Assembly (NCBI GenBank): GCA_965238045.1
Contig: CBDEGU010000008.1
Location: 124,001 to 188,000 of the forward strand
Direction of reading: 5' to 3'
DNA length: 64,000 nucleotides
Source of the DNA: CBDEGU01 sp965238045
GTDB lineage: Bacteria > Acidobacteriota > Terriglobia > Bryobacterales > UBA6623
Both the position numbers and the translations under genes were made by a program. Under the pieces are notes generated by a model that was not told the origin of the DNA, searched no databases, and worked only from the letters and a program-made list of their open reading frames with translations. Each line of letters opens with the position of its first letter. The first letter of the stretch is position 1. Below, in pieces: positions 1 to 8,196 of the stretch.

Positions 1-2
1 TC

Positions 3-683
3 TATATCGTCAATCCGATCGAGAAGATGTCGCTAAGCAGTCTGTTCGCGACCCACCCTCCTACCGAGAAGCGCGTCAAGATTTTGCGGGGGATGGCGGG
101 CGGGGCGGGTTATGTGGACTACGCGGCCGCGCTCGAGAAAATCGAGGGGCGACAGTTGCGTCTCGCGGCGCTTGAGGCGGCGGCGAAAAAGAAAGAGCGT
201 GTCGCCATTCGAGAGCCCTTCGTTCAAGAGATTGCAGGTGGCGTCATTGCCGGCGGAGGTGTTGCCGGTGGAGGGATCGCAGGCGCCATCGTTCTCGCTG
301 GAGGGCTTGCCGCGGGCGCCACTGCCATGGGTGGCGTTATCGAACGAGGCCGCCAGGTCAACGACCTGGTGGACCGCCTCGCCGGCTACCTGATCATTCC
401 CTGCCCGTGCGGGATGCGGATCAAAGTGCCACCGGCCTTTCAGCGAGAAAGCGTCCCGTGCTCGCGCTGCGACCGCGGCCACACCATTCCGGCCGCGCAA
501 GGCCCAGCCACCGAAACCGCTAGCGCCGATGGCGACGGCGCGGCCCAGTACGAGAGACGCGAGGAAGGCTGGGAAGCCTTTCGCTGCACCTGCGGACAGA
601 CGATTCAACTTGGCCCGGACTTTCCCCTCGACTATACCGTCTGCGTCAAGTGCGAGCGGCGGATCGAGCTCCGGAGCAAGTAG
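3..683 (+). CDS. M48 family metallopeptidase, C-terminal part with two zinc ribbons (5' end outside window)
   Basis: The frame is open from the first base, so the gene begins upstream. The first visible residues include LFATHPPTEKRVKILR, which matches the C-terminal end of HtpX-like M48 peptidases (usually LF.THPPT..R...L). The catalytic HExxH part is outside the window. After it come a charged linker, a glycine/alanine-rich hydrophobic stretch that could be a membrane segment (about residues 70-100 from the ATG at 27), and two cysteine clusters: CPCG with CSRC, then CTCG with CVKC. These look like two zinc ribbons. M48 enzymes act in membrane protein quality control; a double zinc-ribbon tail is not typical of HtpX. 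The ATG at 27 lies inside the conserved motif and is not the true start. Confidence 0.75.
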   Translation, partial: YIVNPIEKMSLSSLFATHPPTEKRVKILRGMAGGAGYVDYAAALEKIEGRQLRLAALEAAAKKKERVAIREPFVQEIAGGVIAGGGVAGGGIAGAIVLAGGLAAGATAMGGVIERGRQVNDLVDRLAGYLIIPCPCGMRIKVPPAFQRESVPCSRCDRGHTIPAAQGPATETASADGDGAAQYERREEGWEAFRCTCGQTIQLGPDFPLDYTVCVKCERRIELRSK

Positions 684-760
684 ACCCAGTAACCGGTACG
701 ATTCGAAGGCGCAGCCTCTGGCCTCGTGCCGTGTTGCCCCGGAAGCAACGTCCTCTGGCG

Positions 761-1141
761 CTACCCTGCTGGCCAATGATCGCGGACACGGCGGGCTTCG
801 TCTTCGCCGGGCCAGGGCGGCATCGTCGTGATCACAAAGCAAAGCGGCTCGCCACCGGTGTTGCGGAACTGGAAGTGCGCCCCGAGTGGAATCGTCGCCG
901 AAACGCCGGGCAGCAGTTCGACGGTCCCCTCTCGGCCGTCGAGTTTGCGCCAAAGCTCGCCCCGGCCCTCCAGCACATACCAAATCTCCTCCACGCTGCG
1001 ATGCGTGACCGCCAGCGAGGCCTTGCCGGCCGGCAGCGTGCAATGGACCGAACTGCCCCGGGCGGTCGAGGTCAGCAGCCGAATCTCTGACCCGTCGGGG
1101 GCGAGGCAATCATGCTTCGTTGGCAGGCGTTTTGTCTGCAT
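761..1141 (-). CDS. cupin-domain protein
   Basis: This is a 126-residue single-domain protein. The cupin motif is visible as THRSVEEIWYVLEGRGEL (about residues 46-63) and a second half with IPLGAHFQFRNTG (about 84-96). His47, Glu51/52 and His89 are the candidate metal ligands. Small cupins of this type bind a metal and often act as sensors, isomerases or dioxygenases; nothing here fixes the substrate. It is transcribed leftward just downstream of the beta-helix gene, with a gap of about 9 bp, so the two may share a transcript. Confidence 0.8.
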   Translation of the reverse strand: MQTKRLPTKHDCLAPDGSEIRLLTSTARGSSVHCTLPAGKASLAVTHRSVEEIWYVLEGRGELWRKLDGREGTVELLPGVSATIPLGAHFQFRNTGGEPLCFVITTMPPWPGEDEARRVRDHWPAG

Positions 1142-1150
1142 GGCGCGCGG

Positions 1151-2590
1151 CTAGCGGCTCCCCTCTGGCTGGGTCGAATGTTCCGCGATTTCGACTTTGC
1201 CGTCGAGCAGATTGTCAACGATCATGTTGCCGCTGCCCTTGGTCAGCCGCAGGGCGATGGCCTGTCCCGATTCGGAACCGCCGCGAATGAGATTGTCCGA
1301 TACCCGAACGTGTTGGACATCGTCGAGCAGCAAACCGATGTTGTCGGAGTTCAGAATCATCGAGTTGGTGAGGTTGAAGCGCCGGCAGCGGCGCAACGTC
1401 AACGCCGCTTCCGCCGAATGGACGCCGTTAATGTGCAGTCCGGTCAGCGTCGAGTCGCTTGAATCCACAAACAGCAAACTATTGCGGCTGTCGCGGGGTT
1501 GGTAGTCGGGGTTGCGATCGAACAGGTTCGGACCGACAACGATATTCGAGCTGCCTTCGACCAGCAGATTGTGCTCGAACCCTTTCCAGAAAGAGTTGCC
1601 CGTAATCGAAACGCCGCGCACGTATTGCAAGTGAACATTCACCGCCACATCGCTGAGAGCATTGCCGGAGATGGAGAAGTATCCGACCTTGATCGGCACC
1701 TCGGCACTGCGCCCGAGGAAGCGAATGTTCGCCGAACCAGCCGCGTCATGGTTATGCTGCAACGTGCATCCGATGATCGCGCCTTCGCGCACGGACCCTT
1801 CGCGGACATCGAGCAAGATATTCGCGGTGGGCGGGCCCTCGGGGTCCATGTTGCCCTCGATGTCGCACGATCCGATCTGAAGATTTCGCACCTCGCTGCG
1901 CCGCACGACCACGCCGCCCCCGCCGTTATAGCTGATGTGCGAATTCGTGATATTGATCTGATGCAGATTGACCTTGTCGAGCAAGATGCCCACGCCGCGG
2001 TTGTCGTAGATATGACATTCCGAGATGATGACGTTGCGGTTGCGTCCGGTAAGCGTGATGCCGTTGACCGCGTTGCGGATCAGCAGCCGCGAAAACACGG
2101 CGGCCATGGTGCCTTCGGCGAGAATGCCATCCGCTTCCGGGTGCGCGCCGCGGATCTCCAAGCCGTCGATCAGCGGCAGACGCTGGCGCTCCCACACGTT
2201 CGCCTTGACGGTGCCAGGCGCGGCCGTCCCGTTGTGCGTCCCGATGATGTGCAAGGCCGGGCCCCCGGCCGCCATGATGAGCGTGGCCGTGCCTCCGCCG
2301 GAGATGGAAGTGTAACCGGCGCGATCGAGATCGATCTGCAGCGATTTGGTGATACGGTAGTGCCCTTTGGGCAGGCGAATGTCTCCGATACCAGCATTGA
2401 TGGCGCGCTGTATCGCGGCGTGGTCATCTGTTTTTCCATCCCCGACGGCGCCAAAATCTTTAACGGTTTGGGCCTGCCCGGCGGCCAGCAGGGTGGGCGG
2501 GGTTGCGAGCCCGAGGACGAAAAGTCCCAAGCTCGCAACGCAAAGGCAGCAGAGGAATGTCGTTTGGGTGGAGGGGCGATTCCGTTTCAT
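1151..2590 (-). CDS. secreted right-handed parallel beta-helix protein (pectate-lyase-3-like)
   Basis: The N-terminus has a signal peptide (hydrophobic run FLCCLCVASLGLFVLGLA). It is followed by KDFGAVGDGKTDDHAAIQRA, the start of the Pectate_lyase_3 / polygalacturonase-like fold. The rest is made of short N- and G-rich repeats (for example ISECHIYDNRGVGILLD and ITNSHISYNGGGGVVVR), typical of a right-handed beta-helix. Such proteins bind or cleave polysaccharides outside the cell. The length of 479 residues fits the family. No catalytic residues can be assigned from sequence alone. The cupin gene follows closely on the same strand. Confidence 0.8.
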   Translation of the reverse strand: MKRNRPSTQTTFLCCLCVASLGLFVLGLATPPTLLAAGQAQTVKDFGAVGDGKTDDHAAIQRAINAGIGDIRLPKGHYRITKSLQIDLDRAGYTSISGGGTATLIMAAGGPALHIIGTHNGTAAPGTVKANVWERQRLPLIDGLEIRGAHPEADGILAEGTMAAVFSRLLIRNAVNGITLTGRNRNVIISECHIYDNRGVGILLDKVNLHQINITNSHISYNGGGGVVVRRSEVRNLQIGSCDIEGNMDPEGPPTANILLDVREGSVREGAIIGCTLQHNHDAAGSANIRFLGRSAEVPIKVGYFSISGNALSDVAVNVHLQYVRGVSITGNSFWKGFEHNLLVEGSSNIVVGPNLFDRNPDYQPRDSRNSLLFVDSSDSTLTGLHINGVHSAEAALTLRRCRRFNLTNSMILNSDNIGLLLDDVQHVRVSDNLIRGGSESGQAIALRLTKGSGNMIVDNLLDGKVEIAEHSTQPEGSR

Positions 2591-2607
2591 GGTGGTCCAT
2601 CCTTTGT

Positions 2608-2669
2608 CGGCGCAAGTCCACGGGGCGCGAAGTCAGCCGGCGCAAACCCACCCGGCGCGAATCCACCCG
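2608..2669. repeat. four degenerate 15-bp tandem units
   Basis: About four copies of a unit like ggcgcgaatccaccc lie just upstream of the beta-helix gene. The last two differ at only a few positions. Read on the minus strand, the unit would encode a pentapeptide-like G-G-F-A-P pattern, but no gene is supported there. A two-copy 15-bp repeat with a similar ggcggg core is found at 7171-7200. Confidence 0.55.
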
Positions 2670-2833
2670 TCCCGCGGCGCCGGGCGGGGCCATCCCTCTT
2701 TGGACAACGGCCCGCCCGGGGAACACAGCTTGCTTTGTAGCACACCGGCGGCGGCGATTCCCAGCATCGGGTGTATGGATCGGACGCCGGGAAGCGATGC
2801 CGGACGAGCGCTCTCTGATACACTCTACGACGA

Positions 2834-4513
2834 GTGAGCGGATCAAGAGCCAGACGCCGCCGGGCAACGTATGGTGTTCGAACGTATGGCGTCCGATGGG
2901 CCGCCTGCTGGTCGCTGGTTTCCGTATTTCTCGCTCCCCAGCTTGGGGCCGCGCGGGCTCCTCATCTCACCGTCCTCATCGTCGCCGAGCAATTCCGGGC
3001 GGATTACTTAGACCGCTACCGGCCGAGTTTCCGCGCCGGAGGATTCGAGCGCCTGCTTACTCAGGGGGCGGTGTTTCCCCGTGCCCGCTATCGGCACCTC
3101 ACCACGCTCAGCGCGCCCAACGCGGCCATTCTCGCTACCGGCGCCTACCCGGACGTTCACGGTATTGTCGCCGACCGCTGGTATGATCGCGACGCGAAGC
3201 GTGTCGTGGGCGCGGCGGAGGCCCAGGGCCGGGCAGGGGGCACGACAGGGATTTCGCCGCATCGTTTGCGGGGATCCACACTTGCCGACGAGCTTCGCAT
3301 GGCGAGCGGAGGCCGCTCGCGCATCGTGGCGGTAGCGGATCGCCCCGAGCCGGCGGTCATGCTGGCCGGGCGCCAGCCGCTGGGCTGCTACTGGTTGGGA
3401 GCCGGCGGTGCGTTCCGGACCTCTTCCTACTACGCGGACTCACTGCCGGGCTGGGTTAGGGCCTTCAACGCCTTTCATCCAGCCAGCCGGTATCTCGGCA
3501 AACCCTGGAAGGCTCTAGGGTCATCCGGCGATGCCGGACTGCTCAGGCTCTTGAGCCCGCCCGATCCCGCTGACAGCGAGGCGTTCCGGGCTCTTTACCT
3601 CTCATCCCCGTTCGCCGCCGAAGAGGCGTTTGCCTTCGCTCGCCGGGCCATTGAGGAGGAACAGTTAGGACGTTCGCGTTACCCAGACCTGCTGATATTG
3701 CACCTAGGCGCCCCGGCCCGGCTCGCTCTCGAAACCGGCGCCTTCTCGCCACTGATGCGCGACATGGTCTTGCGGATCGATCGGCAGATCGCCGAATTGC
3801 TGGACTTCCTCGACGAGCAATTAGGCCTGGCGAACGTAGCGGTCGTTTTCACCGCCACCCACGGGATTGCCCGTCTGCCCGAATCGCTGCATAGCGAAGG
3901 GCTCGGCGCCGGACGTGTTTCGGGAGAGGAAGTCGCCGGGGCAATGAACGCGGCGCTTGAAGAGCGCTACGGACCAGAGGTTCGGGTGGAAAAATATGTC
4001 TATCCCTTCGTATACCTTGGCGCCGATCTTGGCGCGGGAGCCGGACACGCCTCGGCCGCCAGGCGAACCGAGATCATTGCCACCGCCGGTGAAGCCGCCA
4101 TGAAAGTCCCCGGCGTGGCCGGATACGATGCGCCGCTCGCGAGCAGCGCGCCCGATGATTTCCGCCCGGCCCTGCGCCGAAGCAGGCACGCGCGGCATTC
4201 CGGAGACCTGACGCTGTACTACGATCCTTACTTTGTGGAGGATTATGCGGCCGGGCGTGGCACCGCGCCTGGATCGCTCTATCATTACGACAGCGACGTG
4301 CCGCTGATCCTAATGGGCAAGGCCCTCGCGGCGGGGCGCTTTGCCACCGAAGCGGATATGTCGAATTTCGCCCCCACGATGTCGGCATTGCTGAGAATTC
4401 CGGCGCCGTCCTCGGCCACCGGCAAGATCTTGGTGGAAGCGTTCTCGCCCGCACTCGCCGAGACCGGCCCGGCGTTTGTGGGCCCCTTGCGGCCGAAAGA
4501 GTCATCGTTGTGA
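2834..4513 (+). CDS. secreted alkaline-phosphatase/phosphodiesterase-family protein
   Basis: This 559-residue protein has an Arg-rich N-terminus and a hydrophobic signal segment, then LTVLIVAEQFRADYLDRY. That is the start of the PafA / nucleotide pyrophosphatase branch of the alkaline phosphatase superfamily. The nucleophile region reads YRHLTTLSAPNAAILATGAYP, followed by HGIVADRWYDRD, which is family-typical. Later motifs include FTATHGIARLPE and VYPFVYLG, and near the end YHYDSDVPLILMGKAL. Members hydrolyse phosphate mono- or diesters in the periplasm. The stop codon overlaps the GTG start of pyrD by 4 nt, which suggests translational coupling with a pyrimidine gene. Confidence 0.75.
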   Translation: MSGSRARRRRATYGVRTYGVRWAACWSLVSVFLAPQLGAARAPHLTVLIVAEQFRADYLDRYRPSFRAGGFERLLTQGAVFPRARYRHLTTLSAPNAAILATGAYPDVHGIVADRWYDRDAKRVVGAAEAQGRAGGTTGISPHRLRGSTLADELRMASGGRSRIVAVADRPEPAVMLAGRQPLGCYWLGAGGAFRTSSYYADSLPGWVRAFNAFHPASRYLGKPWKALGSSGDAGLLRLLSPPDPADSEAFRALYLSSPFAAEEAFAFARRAIEEEQLGRSRYPDLLILHLGAPARLALETGAFSPLMRDMVLRIDRQIAELLDFLDEQLGLANVAVVFTATHGIARLPESLHSEGLGAGRVSGEEVAGAMNAALEERYGPEVRVEKYVYPFVYLGADLGAGAGHASAARRTEIIATAGEAAMKVPGVAGYDAPLASSAPDDFRPALRRSRHARHSGDLTLYYDPYFVEDYAAGRGTAPGSLYHYDSDVPLILMGKALAAGRFATEADMSNFAPTMSALLRIPAPSSATGKILVEAFSPALAETGPAFVGPLRPKESSL

Positions 4514-5427
4514 ATCTTGAGATCAACCTCGCCGGCATCCGCCTGAAGAATCCGATTCTCGCCGCGAGCGGGACGTTTGGCTATGGGCTGGAGTTTGCAA
4601 CGATCCTCGACCTGAACTCGCTGGGGGGCTTTGTCGTCAAGGGGCTCTCGCGCGAGCCGATCGAGGGCAACCAGCCGCCGCGTGTGATCGAGACTGCCGC
4701 GGGCATGCTGAACTCGATCGGGCTGCAAAATGTCGGTGTGCATGCGTTCATCCAAGACAAACTCCCGCGACTGGCCCAGCTCGAGACGGCGGTCTTCGCC
4801 AATGTATTCGGCCATACTCCCGGCGACTACGTAGAGGTGCTGCGGGCGCTCGAAGACGCCGAAGGGCTTGCCGGTTATGAGCTCAACGTCTCGTGTCCGA
4901 ATACCAAGCATGGCGGGATGCAGTTTGCCTCCGACGCCGGTCTGCTGGGTGAAGTCGTCGGCTTGGCGCGCAAGGCCGTATCGAGACGTCCGCTGATTGT
5001 CAAACTCTCGCCGAACGTCTCGAGCATCGCCGAAATGGCGCGAGCCGCCGAGCAAGCAGGCGCCGACGCCATTTCGCTCGTGAATACGTTCGTGGGCATG
5101 GCGGTCGATCTGCGCCAGCGGCGTCCGCGGCTCGGCGGAAATTTCGGAGGTCTCTCGGGCCCGGCGATCAAACCCATCGCGCTGCGCATGGTCTACGAGA
5201 CCGCCCAAGCGGTCAGCGTACCGGTGATTGGATTGGGCGGGATCGCCAATGGCGAGGACGTTGCCGAGTTCATGCTGTGCGGCGCGACCGCGGTGCAGGC
5301 CGGCACGGCGACGTTTTGGGACCCTTCGACGCCGCAACGGCTGGCAGGCGAGTTTCGGCAAGTGCTCGAGCGCGAGAACATCGAGAGCGCGAAAGAGCTG
5401 ACCGGGGCGCTCGAGCTGAACCGCTAG
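4510..5427 (+). CDS. pyrD: dihydroorotate dehydrogenase, class 1B type catalytic subunit
   Basis: This enzyme oxidises dihydroorotate to orotate in pyrimidine synthesis, using FMN. The 305-residue protein begins MNLEINLAGIRLKNPILAAS and has the FMN-binding ASGTFGYG segment. The active-site loop is ELNVSCPNTKHGG with catalytic Cys129, which marks class 1 enzymes of the 1B branch; class 2 enzymes use Ser. The C-terminal phosphate-binding part reads VIGLGGIANGEDVAEFMLCGA. The start is GTG, overlapping the previous stop (GTGA). Class 1B enzymes usually need PyrK; no pyrK gene is visible nearby. Confidence 0.93.
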   Translation: MNLEINLAGIRLKNPILAASGTFGYGLEFATILDLNSLGGFVVKGLSREPIEGNQPPRVIETAAGMLNSIGLQNVGVHAFIQDKLPRLAQLETAVFANVFGHTPGDYVEVLRALEDAEGLAGYELNVSCPNTKHGGMQFASDAGLLGEVVGLARKAVSRRPLIVKLSPNVSSIAEMARAAEQAGADAISLVNTFVGMAVDLRQRRPRLGGNFGGLSGPAIKPIALRMVYETAQAVSVPVIGLGGIANGEDVAEFMLCGATAVQAGTATFWDPSTPQRLAGEFRQVLERENIESAKELTGALELNR

Positions 5428-5457
5428 CAGAGCAACCGGCGGCGGGAGTTGATATCC

Positions 5458-6342
5458 ATGGAACTCACACTTCTCGGTACGGGAACGCCCGCGCCGCTGA
5501 TGCACCGGGCCGGGTCGAGCTACCTGGTGCGGCTCGGCGACGAAGCCCTGCTGTTCGACTGCGGACCCGGCTCGGTTCGGCGGCTGCTGCGCAGGGGCGT
5601 CTCGCCCGCCGAGATCACCGCGCTGTTTCTGACACACTTGCACTATGACCACTGCGTCGACTACGGCTACTTGGTGCTCAATCGCTGGGATCAAGGCTCG
5701 GGCAAGATCGCGGAACTCGATGTCTTCGGCCCGCCGCCAACGGCCCACATGACAGAGCTGCTGTTCTCCGAGGACGGCGTCTACGGTCCCGACCTGGCCG
5801 GCCGCACGCAGCATCCCGGCAGCGAGTTCGTCTATGAAATGCGCGGCGGCGTGTTGCCGAGAAAACGACCCGCGCCGCGGGTGAGCGAAGTGGCCGGCGG
5901 CGACACGATCGACAGACCCGGCTGGACCGTCACCGTGGCGGAGGTCGTTCACTGCCAGCCGCAACTGAGCTGTCTGGCCTATCGTCTTGATGCCGGCGCA
6001 CAATCGATCGTCTTCGGCGGCGACACCGCCCCGACGCCCCGGCTGACCCGGCTGGCCAAGGGCGCGGATGTGCTGCTGCATATGTGCCACATGATCAACG
6101 GCGTCGTAACAGACGAGCGCATTACGAGCTGTTGCTCAGGGCATCTCGACGCGGCCCGGACCGCGAGCGAGGCCGGAGTGCGGACGCTCGTCCTGGTGCA
6201 TATCACCGAGCAGCTCGAACAACCCGGCATCAAGGAGCGGGTGCTCCACGAAGCGGCGGAGATCTTCCGAGGGCAGATCATCTTCGGAGAGGATCTGATG
6301 GACGTTCCCCTGTCCGAGATCACGCCGGGAAAAATCCGCTAG
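5458..6342 (+). CDS. MBL-fold metallo-hydrolase (RNase Z-like)
   Basis: The protein opens with MELTLLGTGTPAP and carries the metallo-beta-lactamase motif LTHLHYDHCVDYG (HxHxDH). Further metal ligands are likely the His in VVHCQPQL, the Asp in VFGGDTAPT and the His in LVHITEQ. The layout resembles the RNase Z / arylsulfatase group of the fold. The ATG at 5458 is preferred because gggag lies about 10 nt upstream; a TTG three codons earlier is possible. It follows pyrD by 30 bp on the same strand. The substrate is unknown. Confidence 0.82.
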   Translation: MELTLLGTGTPAPLMHRAGSSYLVRLGDEALLFDCGPGSVRRLLRRGVSPAEITALFLTHLHYDHCVDYGYLVLNRWDQGSGKIAELDVFGPPPTAHMTELLFSEDGVYGPDLAGRTQHPGSEFVYEMRGGVLPRKRPAPRVSEVAGGDTIDRPGWTVTVAEVVHCQPQLSCLAYRLDAGAQSIVFGGDTAPTPRLTRLAKGADVLLHMCHMINGVVTDERITSCCSGHLDAARTASEAGVRTLVLVHITEQLEQPGIKERVLHEAAEIFRGQIIFGEDLMDVPLSEITPGKIR

Positions 6343-6348
6343 CGCCGT

Positions 6349-7116
6349 CTACTTGAAAGCCCCGCACACCACGCGCTTGCGGCGCGCGAGCTGTTCATAG
6401 GCCCCCTCGGGCGGCTCGACGAATTTCACACGGCGAAAGCCCGCCTGCTTGAGCATGAACTCCAGCGCCCGTGGCGAAGGACAGGTCGCCACCGGCGTGT
6501 GTCCGGTTTCGGTATTGCCGGCATCGAACTCGCCCGACTCGTCAATCAGCGCCAAGACCCCCTGGTAGGGCCGCGTCCATTCCCTTGCGCCCCACTCGGT
6601 TTGCCCCTCGACTTCGTCGATCACCTGTGTCTCGATGACGCACAACTCCCCGGTGACTCGCGCCAGGTTGCGCAGGCAGAGCATCGGATTCTCAAGGTGG
6701 TAGAGAACGCCCAAGAACAGCACCAGCTCATGGCCGCCAAAGGCTTCCGGAGACAACTCCTCTAAGTTGCCGGCGCGAAATTCGATTTGCGCATGGCCCA
6801 AGCGTTCGGCCGCGAATCTGGCCTTGCGCAGGTTCTCTTCGCGCACGTCCATGCCGGTGAGTTGCCGGACGCCGAGCTGGGCCATCGCAAAGCTGTAAAA
6901 ACCCTCGTGGCAGCCGACATCGAGGCAGCGAATCTCGGCAAGACGGGGGCCGAAGTGCTGACTGGCCACCCGGGTGACCATCTCGCGCCGGGTCTCGAAG
7001 ATCTCGGTCACGCGGGCTGGAACGCTCGAAATCGTCTTGAGCCCATCGCCAAGATCGAAGGGATAAAACCACGGTCCAAGCGACTCGATTTTCTGAATGG
7101 CTTCTTCACGGGTCAT
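6349..7116 (-). CDS. SAM-dependent methyltransferase, CmoB/DUF1698-like
   Basis: This is a 255-residue methyltransferase. The start MTREEAIQKIESLGPWFYPF resembles CmoB-type enzymes. Motif I is CLDVGCHEGFYSFAMAQLG, the acidic residue after strand 2 is in GMDVREENL, and the post-motif region is ELVLFLGVLYHLENP. CmoB carboxymethylates the tRNA wobble uridine, but many relatives modify other substrates, so only the fold is certain. The next gene upstream on the same strand is a second, related methyltransferase about 80 bp away. Confidence 0.8.
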   Translation of the reverse strand: MTREEAIQKIESLGPWFYPFDLGDGLKTISSVPARVTEIFETRREMVTRVASQHFGPRLAEIRCLDVGCHEGFYSFAMAQLGVRQLTGMDVREENLRKARFAAERLGHAQIEFRAGNLEELSPEAFGGHELVLFLGVLYHLENPMLCLRNLARVTGELCVIETQVIDEVEGQTEWGAREWTRPYQGVLALIDESGEFDAGNTETGHTPVATCPSPRALEFMLKQAGFRRVKFVEPPEGAYEQLARRKRVVCGAFK

Positions 7117-7170
7117 GACACTTAGATCGATCGGGCCCTCTTAAGGGCGCCCGCCACGGGGCAGACAACC

Positions 7171-7200
7171 GGCGGGCGTCATTCCGGCGGGCATCATTCC
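7171..7200. repeat. two-copy 15-bp tandem repeat
   Basis: ggcgggcgtcattcc is followed directly by ggcgggcatcattcc. It overlaps the last codons of the upstream methyltransferase gene on the minus strand. Confidence 0.6.
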
Positions 7201-8072
7201 TTCGGCGCATCGAGACTGTTAACGAGTTTGCTCCAAAGCTCGGGGTCGACTTTCTGCGGACCCGGATGCACGGCGCGGCCGGGCTTGCCGAAGCGCGGCA
7301 GGACGAGCTTGTCATAGACGACCTTGCCCAAGTACCGCTCCGGTTCAGCGACGAGAACTTGCGCGTGCGGCCGGGCGGTCACCTTCATCCCCGCGGCGCG
7401 CAGCAGAGGTTCGAGAGCCGAGAAGTTCGGTATCCACCAATTCGTCGGGTCGCCGTTGTAGAGATTCTCGATGAACATCATTCGCGGAAACCCGGGCTCG
7501 TCGATCAGCGGGTCGCCGGTCTGGCGCTCGTAGTCTCCCTGGGCAGTGTATCGGTCGCTCGCGGCGCCGATCAGGTGCGAATGAAAGAACAAGCGCTGCT
7601 TGGTCATCTCCGCCACACGGTCGAGCACGATGACCGGGTATTTCAGGTGATAGAACAGCCCGAGAAACAGCACATAGTCGAAGCGCTCGTCCGTCGTGAG
7701 GCAAAAGGTAAGCGCGTCTTCGTTGACGATTTCAAGCTCGACGCCGAATTGCCGCGAGGCGAAATCCGCCTGGCGCACAAACTCCTCGAAGGGATCGACC
7801 AGCACGCAACGCTCGGCGCCGCGGCGCTTCATCTGAATCGAGAAATATCCGGCGTTGCCGCCGAGATCCAGCACCGTTTTGCCGGTCAGATCCTGGGGCA
7901 CATAGGGCTCGAAAAGCTTCCAGCGAGTTTCCGGACGATAGGCCGGCTCCTGGCCGTCGCCGGTCGAAACGCCGCACGGCAACTCGAAATGCTGGTACCA
8001 CCAGCCCAGCCGGCGAACCTGGCGGGCTACCTCGTCGCGAGACGTTTCTTGGGCTTCGATGTCTCCGGGCAT
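7194..8072 (-). CDS. SAM-dependent methyltransferase (DUF1698-like)
   Basis: The N-terminal core reads VARQVRRLGWWYQHFELPCG. Motif I is VLDLGGNAGYFSIQMKRRG, then LVDPFEEFVRQA, and FDYVLFLGLFYHLKYPVIVL, the same architecture as its neighbour. The C-terminal half has NWWIPNFSALEPLLRAAGM, often seen in tRNA mo5U34-type relatives. The frame is open upstream to 8222, but that would run into the diguanylate cyclase gene. The ATG at 8072 or 8162 is more likely; 8072 is chosen because homology-like sequence begins there. The substrate is unknown. The two adjacent related methyltransferases may reflect an old duplication. Confidence 0.78.
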   Translation of the reverse strand: MPGDIEAQETSRDEVARQVRRLGWWYQHFELPCGVSTGDGQEPAYRPETRWKLFEPYVPQDLTGKTVLDLGGNAGYFSIQMKRRGAERCVLVDPFEEFVRQADFASRQFGVELEIVNEDALTFCLTTDERFDYVLFLGLFYHLKYPVIVLDRVAEMTKQRLFFHSHLIGAASDRYTAQGDYERQTGDPLIDEPGFPRMMFIENLYNGDPTNWWIPNFSALEPLLRAAGMKVTARPHAQVLVAEPERYLGKVVYDKLVLPRFGKPGRAVHPGPQKVDPELWSKLVNSLDAPKE

Positions 8073-8196
8073 TGCGCTGGCAGCCGCCGAAGGAACAGCC
8101 GCGGCATGAAGGAGCCCGCAACCGGGGGCTTGCAACCGCTGGCTCATTATAGCGAACGGCATCCGCGCACCCGCGCCGGTTGCTTCTTGGCCCCGG

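Noticed and set aside
4285..6090. long open frame of 601 codons on the minus strand
   Set aside because: It runs antisense across pyrD and the MBL gene, both of which have clear motifs. Its Arg/Gly/Gln-rich product is typical of GC-rich antisense frames.
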